Numbered from the stretch's first letter, positions 47,001-59,144 are shown. The stretch is DNA of 64,000 nt from Clytia hemisphaerica (GCA_902728285.1 CACVBU010000181.1:1487243-1551242), one strand, 5' to 3'. Notes: generated by a model from the letters alone, not told the origin. Numbers and translations are program-made.

Positions 47001-50000
47001 ATGAAACAACGTGTTGTACATTTCAAACTTTATCACAAGCTATCTATCAAAACACACACCAACAAGCAGAGCGCAGTTATGACATCAGTACAAAATATCT
47101 CCTTTGTCCTTTGAATGTGTCAAGGAAAATGAGAAAAGTGACTTGCTTGGTAAGCAAAAATAGTAACCTTTTGATGATAATTAGAAGTTCGATGACTACA
47201 CATAAACAGTCAGAATTCTTTGAACACTAGATGTTGCTATAAGGGTCAGGTTACACAGAGTTTCAAAATCACATGTTTGACATTAGACTGGATGGGGAAA
47301 ACCTTTTCGTGCACTTACTGTACTAAAAAGTCGAACTTGTGCATTTCACTTGGTTTTTTGAATAAAGTATAATAAAAGTGAAAGTTTTTTGTATATATTA
47401 AAGCTAAAGGACACCTTAGTGAACTCTACAGTGTGTCCCAAAAAAGCGGACAAAATCTTATACAAAGTCATGACTTATGCGAATTTTTATGACTTGCATA
47501 CTTAATATTTCACTCTCCAAAACCTATTCATTTTTACTTTATATAAAAATTTGCTCAAACTCAGAATTTTTACAGTGGCTCATATAGTTGTTGTTGAAAC
47601 GTACCCAAAAATAAATCTTCAATAAATGAAAAAATGCCCAAAAATATTTCTCCCAAAGGAACAATTTTGGATAATTTTAGCCAGACCTGACCAATTTGAT
47701 AGCCATTGGGCTGCTCCAAAGTTTCAAGCTCGCTTTTTCAATGTCAAAAGGTAAAACATTTCATTCTTTCAAGAAATTCGCTCTGAGTAGACCAAATGGA
47801 AGAAGAGACTAGGCTTCTCATTGTTGTAATAACTGAATTGAATTTTTATAGAATTTCCAACACTCGCAGCACATTGGCATCTATCAAAAATGATCTTTCT
47901 TCCCATAATCCAGTATGAACTAATAAACTAAATATCTCCAAGAGTAAAATCCCGAAAAAAAATAAAGTCAAAAGAGATTATAATTAGATCTATAAACAAA
48001 AATCAAAATCAAATCAAATCAAAACAACGACAGTTTTAACATGAAGCATACAAATCATCTCATTATGTTATCCTCTTTCCATTTTGATCATTAGGAAATG
48101 TGCTTAAGGATGTAGCAATAAAACTTGACCAAAACTTTTCTCATATGTTTAGATAGAAAACACCTCATACTTGAAGAGATTTGTACTGTTGTTATTTGCT
48201 CCCTTTGCCAAAATATTTGTTTAGGTCAAGACTCACATAAAATAATTACGGACACTTTTTACTTTTAACACTTAAATCACTTACAATGCGTTTTAATTTT
48301 TTTCGATTTTAGGAGGGGCGTTTATTCGAAGGGGCGTTTAAAAGAAGGGGGCGTTTATTGAATTTTTTTAGTCGAAACTCGAATATTTAGAGCAAATATA
48401 CCATTTGTTTTAGTTCTTTGTCAGGATTTTAGTGCAAAATTCCTTTGGTTCAACGATGAAAACTGCATCGAAAAGTGCTCTGGTTACAAGAAATGACTAA
48501 AATCTTCCTTTTCAAACCCAATCAACACTGGTATTGAAGTATTAAACTCACAAGTTTCTAATAAACGCCCCTCCCCTAGAGTTTATTCGAAGGGGCGTTT
48601 ATTTGAGGGGGCGTTTATTAAATCATTTTCCTTTTAGGAGGGGCGTTTATTCGAGGGGGAGGGGGCGTTTAAAAGAAGGGGGCGTTTATTCGAAGTAATA
48701 CGGTGGAGGAGCTAACATCTCATCCTAGTGGCTGGATCAAAGAATGAAAGAAACTTCAACTTGTTTGCTGATCGAATATAAGACGTCTAGTACTTTATAG
48801 CAGTTTCTCAAAATTCAATAAACGAAAAAATGCCGACAGACAAAGCAGCTAAACTGCCAGGGCTGCTTGTGGATACTTACAATGCTAAGATGAATGGAAA
48901 AGCCAACGCAAAAGCGATTGCAATGAAAACAGCTTGTGGTTTTCCTTTCTCATCTGCCAAACGATATATCTTTTGATACGTGAATGTTGCTATGGTCTGA
49001 ACCAGTGATTGCATAGCGCTTACGAAAGCATATAATGCACCTGAAACAAACAATATTGTAAAAACATAGTAACACAGCAGTTACATGGCACGAAACATCA
49101 AGCTGTGCTCATCTTGCACTAGCCCGGAGTCCACTTAAAGCTTTTTTTTATAGAATGGATGGCGCTTGATTATATCATTCAACTCCAAGTAGTTCTAGTG
49201 TTATTTGGATTTTTAATATTTTTCTCTCGAAATAGTCTACTGGACTCAGCGTCATAACAAACTATCAAAAAGCAAAGCTCAGCCAAAAGTAGACTCTAGT
49301 CCAATCTTGCACCCATCGCACCCATATAACGTTAGATGGACGTTGAGACGATGAGATACGTAACGTGCTCGCTATCTCATAAATCTTTCGTATGTCATCA
49401 GTCTGAAAAAGTGTCTAATGAGACCAATTTGAATTTAGTTGTTTTACGGGCCCGACCGACCCTGAAATTCCAAAAATCGAAATAAAAATAAAATTGATTT
49501 TGGTAGTACATTTTTGTTTTCATTGCTTTACAGACTGCCAAATGCTCAAAATTTTGGTAGTTTTTTTCAGGTTTTGGGAATCTCATGTTCTATTTTTCAT
49601 TTTATCCATGAATTCGAGCTTTTTTGTCTTTTTATTTTCCATTTCGCATTTTTGTCAAGGTGTAGTAGTTTTTGCTGCCTTTTTAGGAGATTTTAAAGGT
49701 GAGATTCCACTTTTATTTTTACTTTTTCGCCGACCGACCGAGCCTATTTTTTGGGTAGCTTGGCCCTTAAAACAACAAATTAAATTGGCCTCGCCTAATC
49801 TTTTATATTAAAAGACTCAAAATGTTTCCCGAATATAATTTCACCATGTCACCATGTCACTCACTGCGTAATAATGGTCTGAGGATAAAATTAAAGAGCT
49901 AAACAAAAATCGCTTGCTTTTGAAGAGTGTGGATTTTAAATTACCTTGGTTATAGCTCAAAACCCAAGTGAAGATACTTATAATTACAATTTTTGCTTTA

Positions 50001-52304
50001 TGTTAATGCAAGTCTATTGAGTTATCTAGTAGAATGAAATTTCAGGGTCTTTTGCTCACTCAGAACACTTTTCGAACAAGTGTCAGCAGGTAGGGATGAC
50101 CAAAGAACTGAAACTTAACACAAATTATTTCCCTCGTGTCTGAGGGAATATTTTTACCTCTTTCATGATCTTTCACTTGATTTCCAAGCATGGATCGTGT
50201 CATGGCAGGTGTTGAAAATGAAAATATTCCAACAATGATTGCTAAAAATCAAAGGTCATAATGCAAAGAAAAATGAAAACTTACAGGCACAATAAATAAA
50301 GTTGGTCATTTATTTATTTTAAGTTATTGCCTTCCAGCTTTAAAATACAGATTAGACATCTGTATGATGTAAACTAGTTTTTGACAGAAAATTATAAGAA
50401 AAAAATATTCTTTATTCCGATTGGATCTTTATTCTACTCAAGTTCAATTCTTTATATCTAACGGCAAAGGGGGAGGCACAAAAGGCACATGGGTATTGCC
50501 CTCGAAGACATGTTTCAGGTATAGTATTTAAGTGCACAGTAAGGGCAAACAGGAGACAAGATGTCATGGTAAGAGTGTACAAAATCAAGGGTCCAATAAG
50601 TACAATTCCTGCTTTATATTGGCAAAGGTTTCAAAAATTACCCTATGATTACATCCCTTTTAGATTATGTAAGATTCAAATTCAGCAAAATGACTCAGAA
50701 CTAAAGGGAATAAGGATGTTTTAAAAGAAGGCTTACCAATATAATACCAAGTCATTGTTTCAAAAGATCCAAGCAATACCAGATAGCCAAATGAAGATAG
50801 ATTGGAAATCAAAATCACGAACGCCTTATGAAAAATCTTTGGAAAGACTTTAACCGCAAATACAGCACCAACACCAGAGATGAAGAAATAAGTTCCTCTG
50901 AAGAAACCAATTCCCTGGGATCCCCAGCAAAAGGGACTATTCAAAAGCCGAAGCAGTAATATAGGTCCAATGACAACCTGACCAGATAAAAACGAAAGAG
51001 CATCAATACTCAGTAACATTTTAAGTCTCCATTTTTGTGATCTTGGAACTTTCAATAACTTGTATATACGTTTAGGACTTTTAATCCAATGATATTCCTG
51101 CTTGGTGCGTTTTTCTTTGGGTAATGATTCTTTGAGGTGGATAATCATGAGAAGGATTGATGCCAGGAAACATGCGCCCATGAAGACGAACGTGTATAAG
51201 AATCCAAATGAATTGAGAATGATACCACTCAACATGTTACTGATTGCGATGGAGAAGAATATGATGAGATCAATAACAGCTGGGTGAAGAAATTAAAGAA
51301 AATACGTAGTAGTTGTTTATATTATATGAGGAAATGCATTTTTGAGTGACAAGTTTTTTGAATGTAATTTTTGCACTCTACGCAATGCTATTGTAAGCAC
51401 ACCAGGATTTATCTAGAACTTAATAACAAAATAAAACAGTACTTGAGACAGTTATAATAGCTCTCATATGTACTTACCGATGCGCATTGCTAGTTTTTCC
51501 TTTGGCACAATATCAGTCAAATACGATAAAATCGGTGATACTGTACCAGCCAGGAAACCTGTACATCCAGCAATAAATCCTGCTACATTGTACCATAAAA
51601 TGCTGATACCAGTCAGCTCAATCATTACCAAACACAACATGAGTAACAGAAAACCACAGGTCGGTAGAATCATGAATGGTTTTCGACCAAATCGATCACT
51701 CATTGGTCCATAGAATAATAATGTGATCATTGGTGGTAGAGATTGGACGAGTGTTTGTCGTGTCACGAACCTGGACACGTCTGCTTGAACCTAATGATGA
51801 AAAATAAGTTAAGAAAAAATGTTGTTGTTAAGATAAAGAGTTTTAGAAAAAAGATTATGAAAAGAAGATTCTATAAGTTATGGTTACGTTACCCAGTTAA
51901 GCTGGGTGTCCACTGAAAAAAAAGTTCGTCGCAACTACATGTTGACAAAAATTTTGATCTAAATCTAAATTTTGAATCAGTTCATTTTGTATAGCCTCGT
52001 GCCACTTTATTCTTAAATGCTGCAACATTGTATGGCATCCAAAAGCAAGAAAATTATAAACGAAGAAGAAATTTAATACCTCATGCATCAACCGGGTGAC
52101 ATTATTATCTGTACCAGTATCATTTGGACATCCAGCTTTCTTATTTTCAAAATGATATTCCAAGCCATGTTTCTTACTGTACACTTTATAATAATATTGC
52201 TCATTAATGGGTTGCATCATCATCATTGCAAAGAATAAAATACAACCTATGAATTCTGGTCGATATTGTAAACTTCTCCATAATTCTTTGAGTAACATCA
52301 ACAT
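44099..52304 (-). CDS. SLC46A: SLC46-family major facilitator transporter B, 485 aa, six exons
   Basis: Exons 52304-52080, 51790-51478, 51279-50737, 50241-50158, 49040-48881 and 44231-44099 give 1458 nt in one frame. Exons 2-5 measure 313, 543, 84 and 160 nt, exactly as in gene A, with the same phases, so this is a tandem duplicate. MFS signature GPMSDRFGRK is in exon 2. Loop 1 has a Cys (AGCPNDTG) and possible N-glycosylation sites (NDT, NVT); the TM7-8 loop again has FCWGSQGIGFFRG, so the disulfide may be kept. Exon 4 reads STPAMTRSMLGNQVKD, where gene A has SAQPITRGIISQIVD. The tail is short and highly charged (ERKERKRKAENS) and ends in a DPLIS motif that could be a sorting signal. Intron 5 is 4.6 kb and holds a 470 bp tandem array and a foldback element. 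Substrate is unknown. Confidence 0.92.
44560..45995 (+). repeat. Tandem array of about 470 bp units ending in a ggac run
   Basis: Three units start at about 44562, 45020 and 45500 with atcagttttattgaca(a)attga and cont. catgcttgat. Each contains words of the type tttccggcatatttccggca. The array ends with (ggac)n-like sequence at 45915-45955 and ggacctctaccccaccgggg. A reverse fragment is at 27020-27330. It lies in SLC46-B intron 5. Confidence 0.85.
46497..46562. mobile_element. Fragment of the hAT-like MITE family
   Basis: acacccctgtctcagtggcc followed by agtagaactttttcc and ggaaatacctat matches the left third of the copies at 32.5 and 39.4 kb. The right end is absent. Confidence 0.55.
46790..47548. 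repeat. Foldback element with arms of about 200 bp
   Basis: Left arm 46790-47002 and right arm 47349-47548 pair through tactttattcaaaaaacca / tggttttttgaataaagta, ctttagctttaatatataca / tgtatatattaaagctaaag and gaacacactgtagagtt / aactctacagtgtgtc. The gtgtgtcccaaaaaagcgga words resemble Tc1/mariner ends. The loop is about 346 bp without a transposase. Confidence 0.82.
48311..48706. repeat. Repeat block built from ggggcgtttattcga motifs
   Basis: The word ggggcgttta(t) occurs at least eight times in direct orientation and a reverse aataaacgcccc is in the middle. The left edge (48311-48360) and right edge (48638-48700) are near-identical direct copies. It lies 175 bp from SLC46-B exon 5. Confidence 0.75.
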
Positions 52305-53638
52305 TTTTATGATTGTATCATGAAATTTAGTTTTTCAGCCCTTTAAAAAAGAATAAAGTTAAATAATTCAGACTTTTTTGAGAAATCAAATTTTAGAAAA
52401 TGAAAATTTAGAAATTTTTTAAATGATCTTGCTTCTTCATCATAACTTTCTGAAAGGTTCTCAACTTCCCTGAAACTATCACAACCCCCCTTAGGGAGTT
52501 ACCCCTGTATAAATTGACACCCGATATGATAATTTGGACATATTATGCTCATTTTAGCATTTCAAAAAGTTACATCAGAAACTCCTATAAAATCATAACC
52601 CCCCCTTAATTATTAGCTTTATCCTCTCAAACTTGAGAAAGTGTCAAATTCTTGGACAAGTTATAACCTGTACAAAAAATTTTATGAATCATAAATAAAC
52701 ATATGACAGCCAGTTGTTTCAACCCTTCTTCAGCCAAATCTGTTCCTCCTTAATTTTCCCAAAACGGCTGAAACAGAATTTTGGGCCCAGGACTTTTTGA
52801 AAAGACATTGATATGACGAGTAAGAAGAAACAAAGATTTTCCCAAAAAGGGGTGGTACAAATGGCCGTCACGTATTATATATTTGATTTGTTAATATTGT
52901 GCACAGGCTGTAACTTGCCCGAGTTTTGAAACCTTGAAATACCCTACATACTTGAAGCTTAGCCAGGATCTTACCGTGACTCCTGGTGACTCACCTATTA
53001 TCTAATCTGATGCATACTCTGTATGGAAAACCCTGATCTGGAGGCCACTGTTGTGTTATTAACTTTTTTTTGTTAAAAAAACAATAGTAAAAAAGTTTTT
53101 GATCACGTTATCCAATATTCCTTATAAGGTTTGGTATATTATTTAATCACATAATCAAAAGTGAGTAATACAAACCATTTTTTATACTCAAGTTTGAGAT
53201 GTTATATAAAAAGGCTTACGGACCAAGGTTCTTTATGAACTATGCTGATAGCGCGAGGGCAGTCATCTGGGCATCCCTTTTTTAATCACATAATTCATGT
53301 TATAAAGTCAGTTAGGGAAACCATCCAGGATCCTGCGATTCTATAATAAGCCAGTAAAAACTAAATGACACTTGTCATGCACTCCACCACAGTACACATA
53401 GAAACCTGTTTCAATAAATATCATTTAAATTATAAGAATATCTTATGTGCTTACCTTCAGAAAACTTTGAGTGCTTCATTGAAAATGAAGAAGGTAAGAA
53501 GATAAAAAATGCGCTGGATAATTTTCATTGTAACAGTTTGGTCAATCATCGCTGAAAGTTTGAAAAAGTTTTTTCAACGCAAAAAAAAATTTCAGCCAAT
53601 TAAAAGCACAGTTATAATTTTTGTGATTGCTGCCGCGT
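52305..53638. other. 5' flank of SLC46-like gene B
   Basis: The promoter of gene B should lie here, but I see no diagnostic motif. C-runs with gttaccc at 52480-52620 look like decayed repeats. No gene found. Confidence 0.4.
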
Positions 53639-54241
53639 CAGGGGGGGGGGTACAGAGGCAGGGTACTAACCCATAGGGTACTAACTTGATTTTTCACTCA
53701 ATTTCTTTTTAGTACCACCCACCCATATTTAGTACCGGGTACTACTTCATTTTTGCTGTAAAAAATAGAGACACCACCCCCTAAGATTGTATATTTTACA
53801 GATTAGACCAAAAGAGAGGGTACTATGTTAGTTTTTCTGACTGAAATGAACAGATAATTCAAACAAACCATCATTGATTAAGTCAGAGGCTTTTGTCCTT
53901 TGATTTTAATAACATTCTTCTTGACCATTTCGGAAGTTTTGTCTTCACAAAAATCAAAAAATTTCTCAAAAGAGTAAAAAAAAGTTTTTCAATTAAAAAA
54001 AAATTTAAATCAAAAAAATAAAATTTGAAAAAAGTCAAAATATTACAAAAGACTACTTTTTTATTGAAAAAGGATCAAAACTCTGTGAAAAAGTACCCAA
54101 ATAGTACCCTGTACTTGCTAGAAGAGTGAAAAATACACACCCCCACCCCTAAAGTAGTACCGGGTACTAACTTTTTTGAAATGCAAAAATAGACACCACC
54201 ACCCGGCTGTGGGTTAGTACCCTGCCTTCTTACCCCCCCTG
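53639..54241. mobile_element. G/C-capped element with 7 bp target duplication, 603 bp
   Basis: Left cagggggggggg-tacagaggcagggtac and right gtaccctgccttctta-ccccccctg are inverted repeats that continue as gggtactaac / gttagtaccc. gccgcgt stands on both sides (53632-53638 and 54242-54248). The interior repeats agtaccgggtacta. No coding capacity. Confidence 0.85.
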
Positions 54242-54752
54242 GCCGCGTACAGGAACTTGCCAAATGTTCCTAACTGAAAGTGTATCAATTAGAAGCCTTT
54301 TGTCAAAAAAGTCATCCTATATACCTTTAAGGGAATTAATTTTAGCGGTCAAAAAAGAATTCGAAAAAAATCGCATTTCAAAGAAATAAATTTTCGCAGT
54401 TTTGCCCTATTTTGGACACATCTCTCTCATTTTTCTAGGAATTTTGAGAGAAAATTAGTCCTTGTGAAAATAAGTTCCATTAAAAGGTATGTAGTTGTTT
54501 GGGAGAACGTGACAGACTTTTTTATAACGAATTACTCCAGTATAAATTGTTTTATTAATGATAATATCATATTAAATTATTGATTTGTCTTTCACAACAC
54601 AGCTAGGGACAAGATAATTTATCCCAATTGTACTGGCTGAGGGAAAGAAATGTATCATGGAGTAATTTGTTATTCAATAGATTATTATCAAAAATCTTTG
54701 TCTTTTAATATTTAAGTTAGCAAAAAAACGAAAATCCTAGTTTTTGCTGAAG

Positions 54753-55513
54753 TACCGTAGAGTCGTCTAATCTCGACATACGTCTTGCAATCTCGACATA
54801 GCTGTAGGCTGGTCTTCGAAATAAAAAATCAAACATAAACAAATACATACCGAAGTTATCAATCAATCACTAAAATGTACTCTCTCTCTATCACGTCACA
54901 GATTGTTAATATAATATGAGAAATGTGAAGTGTTATTACTTATATTTGAAAAGAAAACTTTAACGATGTAGTAATCGCTAAAAACTAATTAGCATACTTT
55001 CAACGAAGATGTCCAAGTCCAATTATCACAACAACACAACATTTTGCACGCGAGGAATTTTTAGTAGACATTTTTACCGTGAACCGAAAATAATAAAAAG
55101 AACCCGGTTTCCTTTTGAATTTAATGTGACCGCCATACTGGCAATCACGGCGTGCGGCCTGTTAGCGCCTAGAGCCTGTGTTCTTATATATAAGGAAGGG
55201 GAAACCAGGCTAAGCGCGCGAATTATTTTTATCACGTGACTTGAAGCGTAATAAAGCTGTAAAATTTTAATGATGGACACGAGAAAGTTACGAGGAAGTT
55301 TGCATGCGTTTCGTGTGTTGTGTAAAACTGCTTATAATTTGGCTGTTTTTTTTAATTGAAAGGATTGCAATGTTTACTGAACTTCTAGTTTGATGGATGA
55401 ACTTGTTCGATAAGAATGATACCAAGAATTTCATTCAAGGTTTGTTTTGATTATTTTACAGATCCGGTGTCGAGATTGCAAGACGTATGTCGAGATTAGA
55501 CGACTCTACGGTA
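54753..55513. mobile_element. Mariner-like MITE with 46 bp inverted ends, 761 bp
   Basis: taccgtagagtcgtctaatc... at 54753-54798 has an almost perfect reverse complement at 55466-55513. Outermost TA on each side fits a TA target duplication. The word tctcgacatacgtcttgca is repeated within each end. No transposase frame. The next MITE (55515) begins directly at its right end. Confidence 0.85.
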
Positions 55514-55514
55514 T

Positions 55515-55687
55515 AGACCTCTTTTCAAAGAGGACGTCCTGTTGAATAATTATGCAGTCCAGCTATAAATACAATGATAGAGCCATACTGTATCATGCAT
55601 ATTGTAATAATTATGCATGGTTTTATCCTGGTTTTTCTGCTGGACTACATAATTATTCAACAAGGTGGCCTCTTTGAAAAAAGGTCT
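55515..55687. mobile_element. Palindromic MITE, copy 2 of 2
   Basis: Near identical to 10337-10506: agacctcttttcaaagagg to ctctttgaaaaaaggtct, with the palindromic attgtaataattatgcatgg centre. It abuts the preceding element. Confidence 0.85.
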
Positions 55688-56710
55688 ATATAATCAGAAG
55701 AATCTCTGTCTCTGAGAAAAAAAATTCTCAAAAGGTCGACCTTTGTGTGAGATACCTACATCACTTGAATGAACCATGGTATTGGAGAAACTTAAAAATT
55801 TTTTTTTGAATTTCCATTGTCATCAAGTTAAGTTTGTTATTGTACACCACAGTACAGTGCACAGACAGACCTGGTGGGATTTTTTAAGCCAGTGGACAGG
55901 AAATCTTAATGAGAATTCGGAATTAAAGATTTTCAAGGAGATTGGATGCCACATCCTCTTCTCCTAACTCTTAATTTATCCATTCTCTCCTTTAAACATT
56001 TTCACCTCTTTTCCTTTTCTTCATTAGTTCACTTTACTTTCACTTTCATTTTCAAAATTCCAAGAAATTGCCGTTCGTTTTTTTTTTACTTTTTTCGAAC
56101 GTCGCAGAAGAGATTCGATAATTACTTTAAGTAATTGATAACTACCTCTCCTTTTCATACCTTCTGACCTTCTGATCCAATGTGACGTGATGTGTGTGAG
56201 ATTTTGAAGATAAGAAATCCTAGAAAACCAACATTTTTCGAAAAGGGTTCTTGCAAGGTCAAGCTCGAAATATTCTATTCCCCATCTACATGTCAAATAA
56301 TTTGTGAAAATCAAGTTACCCCTTATAAAACTATTTTCTTGACAGCATTAACCCAGAGATTCACATTCACATGCATTAAAGTTATGTTTCTATTAACCTA
56401 GGTAGTACAATAAGTGATGATTATCCATGGATCAGAATAAGTTTAATATTATTTTGTTAGTTTAAAATTTTGCCATATAGCAAGGCCTTTAATCTGGATT
56501 GACTTTCACAATCTAGTAATTTGCAGAACGGTATTCTAGAATTCACTTGTTTAAAAAAGTATTAGTCATTTGAATTCGGCACTTTATCCACTCTTGCCGT
56601 ATCAAAAGTTGTCAAAACATCGATCAAGGAAAGCCAAAAAAAATCAAGTGAGAGGAAAATATGGAGGATGTCACACTTTTTCTGACAGGATTATGCATTT
56701 GGAAAACAGT

Positions 56711-56907
56711 ATGAGACATCAGTTTGTATTCTTAGTGTTTTTTCTAAACATACAATCGTTTCTCTTGTATGATATTAACACGTGTCGTGATCCTGAAAAC
56801 AAATGTTCAGGGTTAAACAGCTTCTACAACAAAACAACAGGATCATGCACTTGTGGGCTTGATAGCACCCAAATGTGGGGAAATAAATGTCAATATGGAA
56901 GGCAGAG
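56711..56907 (+). CDS. Probable first exon of a secreted or membrane protein with Cys-containing module
   Basis: From ATG 56711 the frame gives a signal-peptide-like start (MRHQFVFLVFFLNIQSFLL) followed by a short region with five Cys (CRDPENKCSG, CTCG, NKCQYG) and a possible N-glycosylation site (NKT). It ends at a good donor, CAGAG|gtatac (56907/56908), in phase 2. An upstream Met at 56570 is in frame, but the hydrophobic block directly after 56711 favours this start. The Cys spacing is reminiscent of EGF-like or small extracellular modules, but I cannot assign a family. No following exon was found in the last 7 kb, so the rest may be outside or in a long intron. Confidence 0.4.
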
Positions 56908-57054
56908 GTATACATTTTTCACTCTAAAATTTCTCCAAACTAATACTGAAGCTCAACAAGTCCAGCTTTTCTGAAACTGAAAGGTTGTTACTGTTGTGTA
57001 AACGTTTGTTTCAGTCGTCCTCTTCTCACAGGCTGTCTCAGGACCTCCTTTCAA

Positions 57055-57655
57055 ACGACCCTCGACATGGCCCGAGAATTCTCGGGCCAAAACTTTTATT
57101 GGAATTCGCGTAAAGCCCGAGTATGGCCCGAGCTGGCCCAAGAATTCGGGCCGTGTTCGGACCACACGCGGGTCACGCACGGGCAACACTCGGGCCAATT
57201 TTTAAAAACATGATTTAAACAGGCGCGTAATTTCAGGACTGAATTTTTTTAACATTTTGTTTGAGAAAAACTTGGTTTATTCTCTTAATTATATTAAATA
57301 TATGAATGTTGTAAATTCATATAAATATTAAATGTCTTATTTGGTATGAAATTGAAAACATAGTTATAAATATACTAGGGTGGAAATATTTGCTAGTAAA
57401 CTGGTCCTGGTTTTAAACTGAAGCGTGTCCACAGGAAGCTCGTAAAGTTTTTTTTTAGCGATATAAACAAAACAGACAAATCTTATTTTGTACTATTTTG
57501 TTTGACTGGACATGCTGAATCAATTTAACATTTAACATGGCCCGAACATGGCCCGAATGACTCGGGTCATGTTCGGGCCAAAAGAATTGATAGGGTCTCT
57601 CGGCCCGAACATGGCCTGAAGAGGCCCGAGAATTCTCGGGCCATGTCAAGGGTCG
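57055..57655. mobile_element. MULE-like MITE with 9 bp target duplication, 601 bp
   Basis: Inverted ends of 33 bp with one mismatch begin cgaccctcgacatggcccga on the left and cgacccttgacatggcccga on the right (minus strand). tcctttcaa is directly repeated at 57046-57054 and 57656-57664. The interior carries many cggcccga words. It lies 150 bp after the 56.7 kb exon. Confidence 0.9.
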
Positions 57656-57880
57656 TCCTTTCAATGACCCTGCCGATTCCCTGGAAAATATGGGGCAAAT
57701 GTCTTGGGAACAAAAAAAATATTTCTTTCCCTTGGCATATGTCTGGGGTACCATTACGCTTGAGAAAAATTATGATTAATGGGCCATTCTAGAAAATTTT
57801 TGTCACCCCCGTCCGTCAGACACAACGTACATTTTTTTTTCTTTTTTTCTAGAGCCTCAGAAATATATTTTTTTTCCAGT

Positions 57881-58910
57881 CAGCCTAGACTAATGTTAAT
57901 TTTTCTTTCAGAAAAAAGACTATAATTTGTTTACCTTTATTCCTGCAGCTTTTCAACATCCAAGCTCTCAAACATCACAAGCCAAATGAAATTACTTTCG
58001 ATTTCCCGTAGAAATTATGCGATGAAAAATCCGGGGGTCGAAGAATGAAGACTTTTTATTTCCGAACAAGTTATCTTTGCTTATAACGAAATATTACTTT
58101 TCAATATATTTGCTAAATATAATGTTTGATTACAAAAATACTTTACACTGAAAAAAAGTCGATTCTACTATTCTACTTAGCTCTTTGTTTTCATGTCTAA
58201 CCCCCGTCTCAAAAGAAGTCCCAGAATCCCGAGATTTTTGCAGTCGGGCGTTCAAAACAAAGGCGTTTTTATTTTTCCGCCCATTTACGAATTTTTCTTT
58301 ATAATAGGCATTTAAAATATCAAATTTAAAAATAATAGTATAAAACCTTATTTTCTACCATATAGTATTTCTTCTAAAACGAAAAAACAAAATACACTAG
58401 AAAAATAAAAAATTTACGAGTGTTATCAAGCCACCCAAAATGAACTTTCATTCGTCCGCGTCATCGAATTGTTGTATACGTCACGATCAATTGTCAACCA
58501 TTGTCCAATCCCGTAAGCGATTGAAGTGCCGTCAGTAATAATCTGAGAAGAGAACAATAACATTATGACATCACACAAATAAATTACGCTGGGAAAGTCC
58601 GCGAGGACAACACGCGGTCTTAACTTTTTTCCCTCGTAAGTTTGGGGGGAAAACGAAAGTACTCTATATTTTACGTATGGGGAAGTGTAAGAAAGATTTA
58701 CAAAATAGAAAAGTTTCGTTTTGGGGTAAAGAATCAGTATTGTGAATTTAAGCGAGTTTCTATTTTGCAATTTTTCTACAGAGCCAAATAAAGATTTTTT
58801 CTATTGTTCTTGCTCGATTGCCTCTAACGATAAGTTCCGTAGTTATGAGGTTATCGAGACAAAATGTGACGAATTTGCGCGGAAACGAAATTTAACATTA
58901 GTCTAGGCTG
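57881..58910. mobile_element. Terminal-inverted-repeat element, about 1.03 kb
   Basis: cagcctagactaatgttaa at 57881-57899 and its exact reverse complement at 58892-58910. The interior is AT-rich with no long frame. Confidence 0.75.
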
Positions 58911-59144
58911 CCAGTGGTGGTCGGAAAGTCTAAAAATCCATTTGTAAAATTCAACAAAAATTCCATACATTTTCTTCTCTCTCCTTGATTGAATTTTGGT
59001 TGAAACTTTTGCCCTCGAAAATCCTACCATGAAGTTGAGTACTGTAAGCTGGTCTAATATTGACATTCCTCGTCTAATTCCGACACCCTTCTTTAGAGAC
59101 AGGAATAATATGAAAGCTTGAATCACTGAATTAAAAAGGATTAC

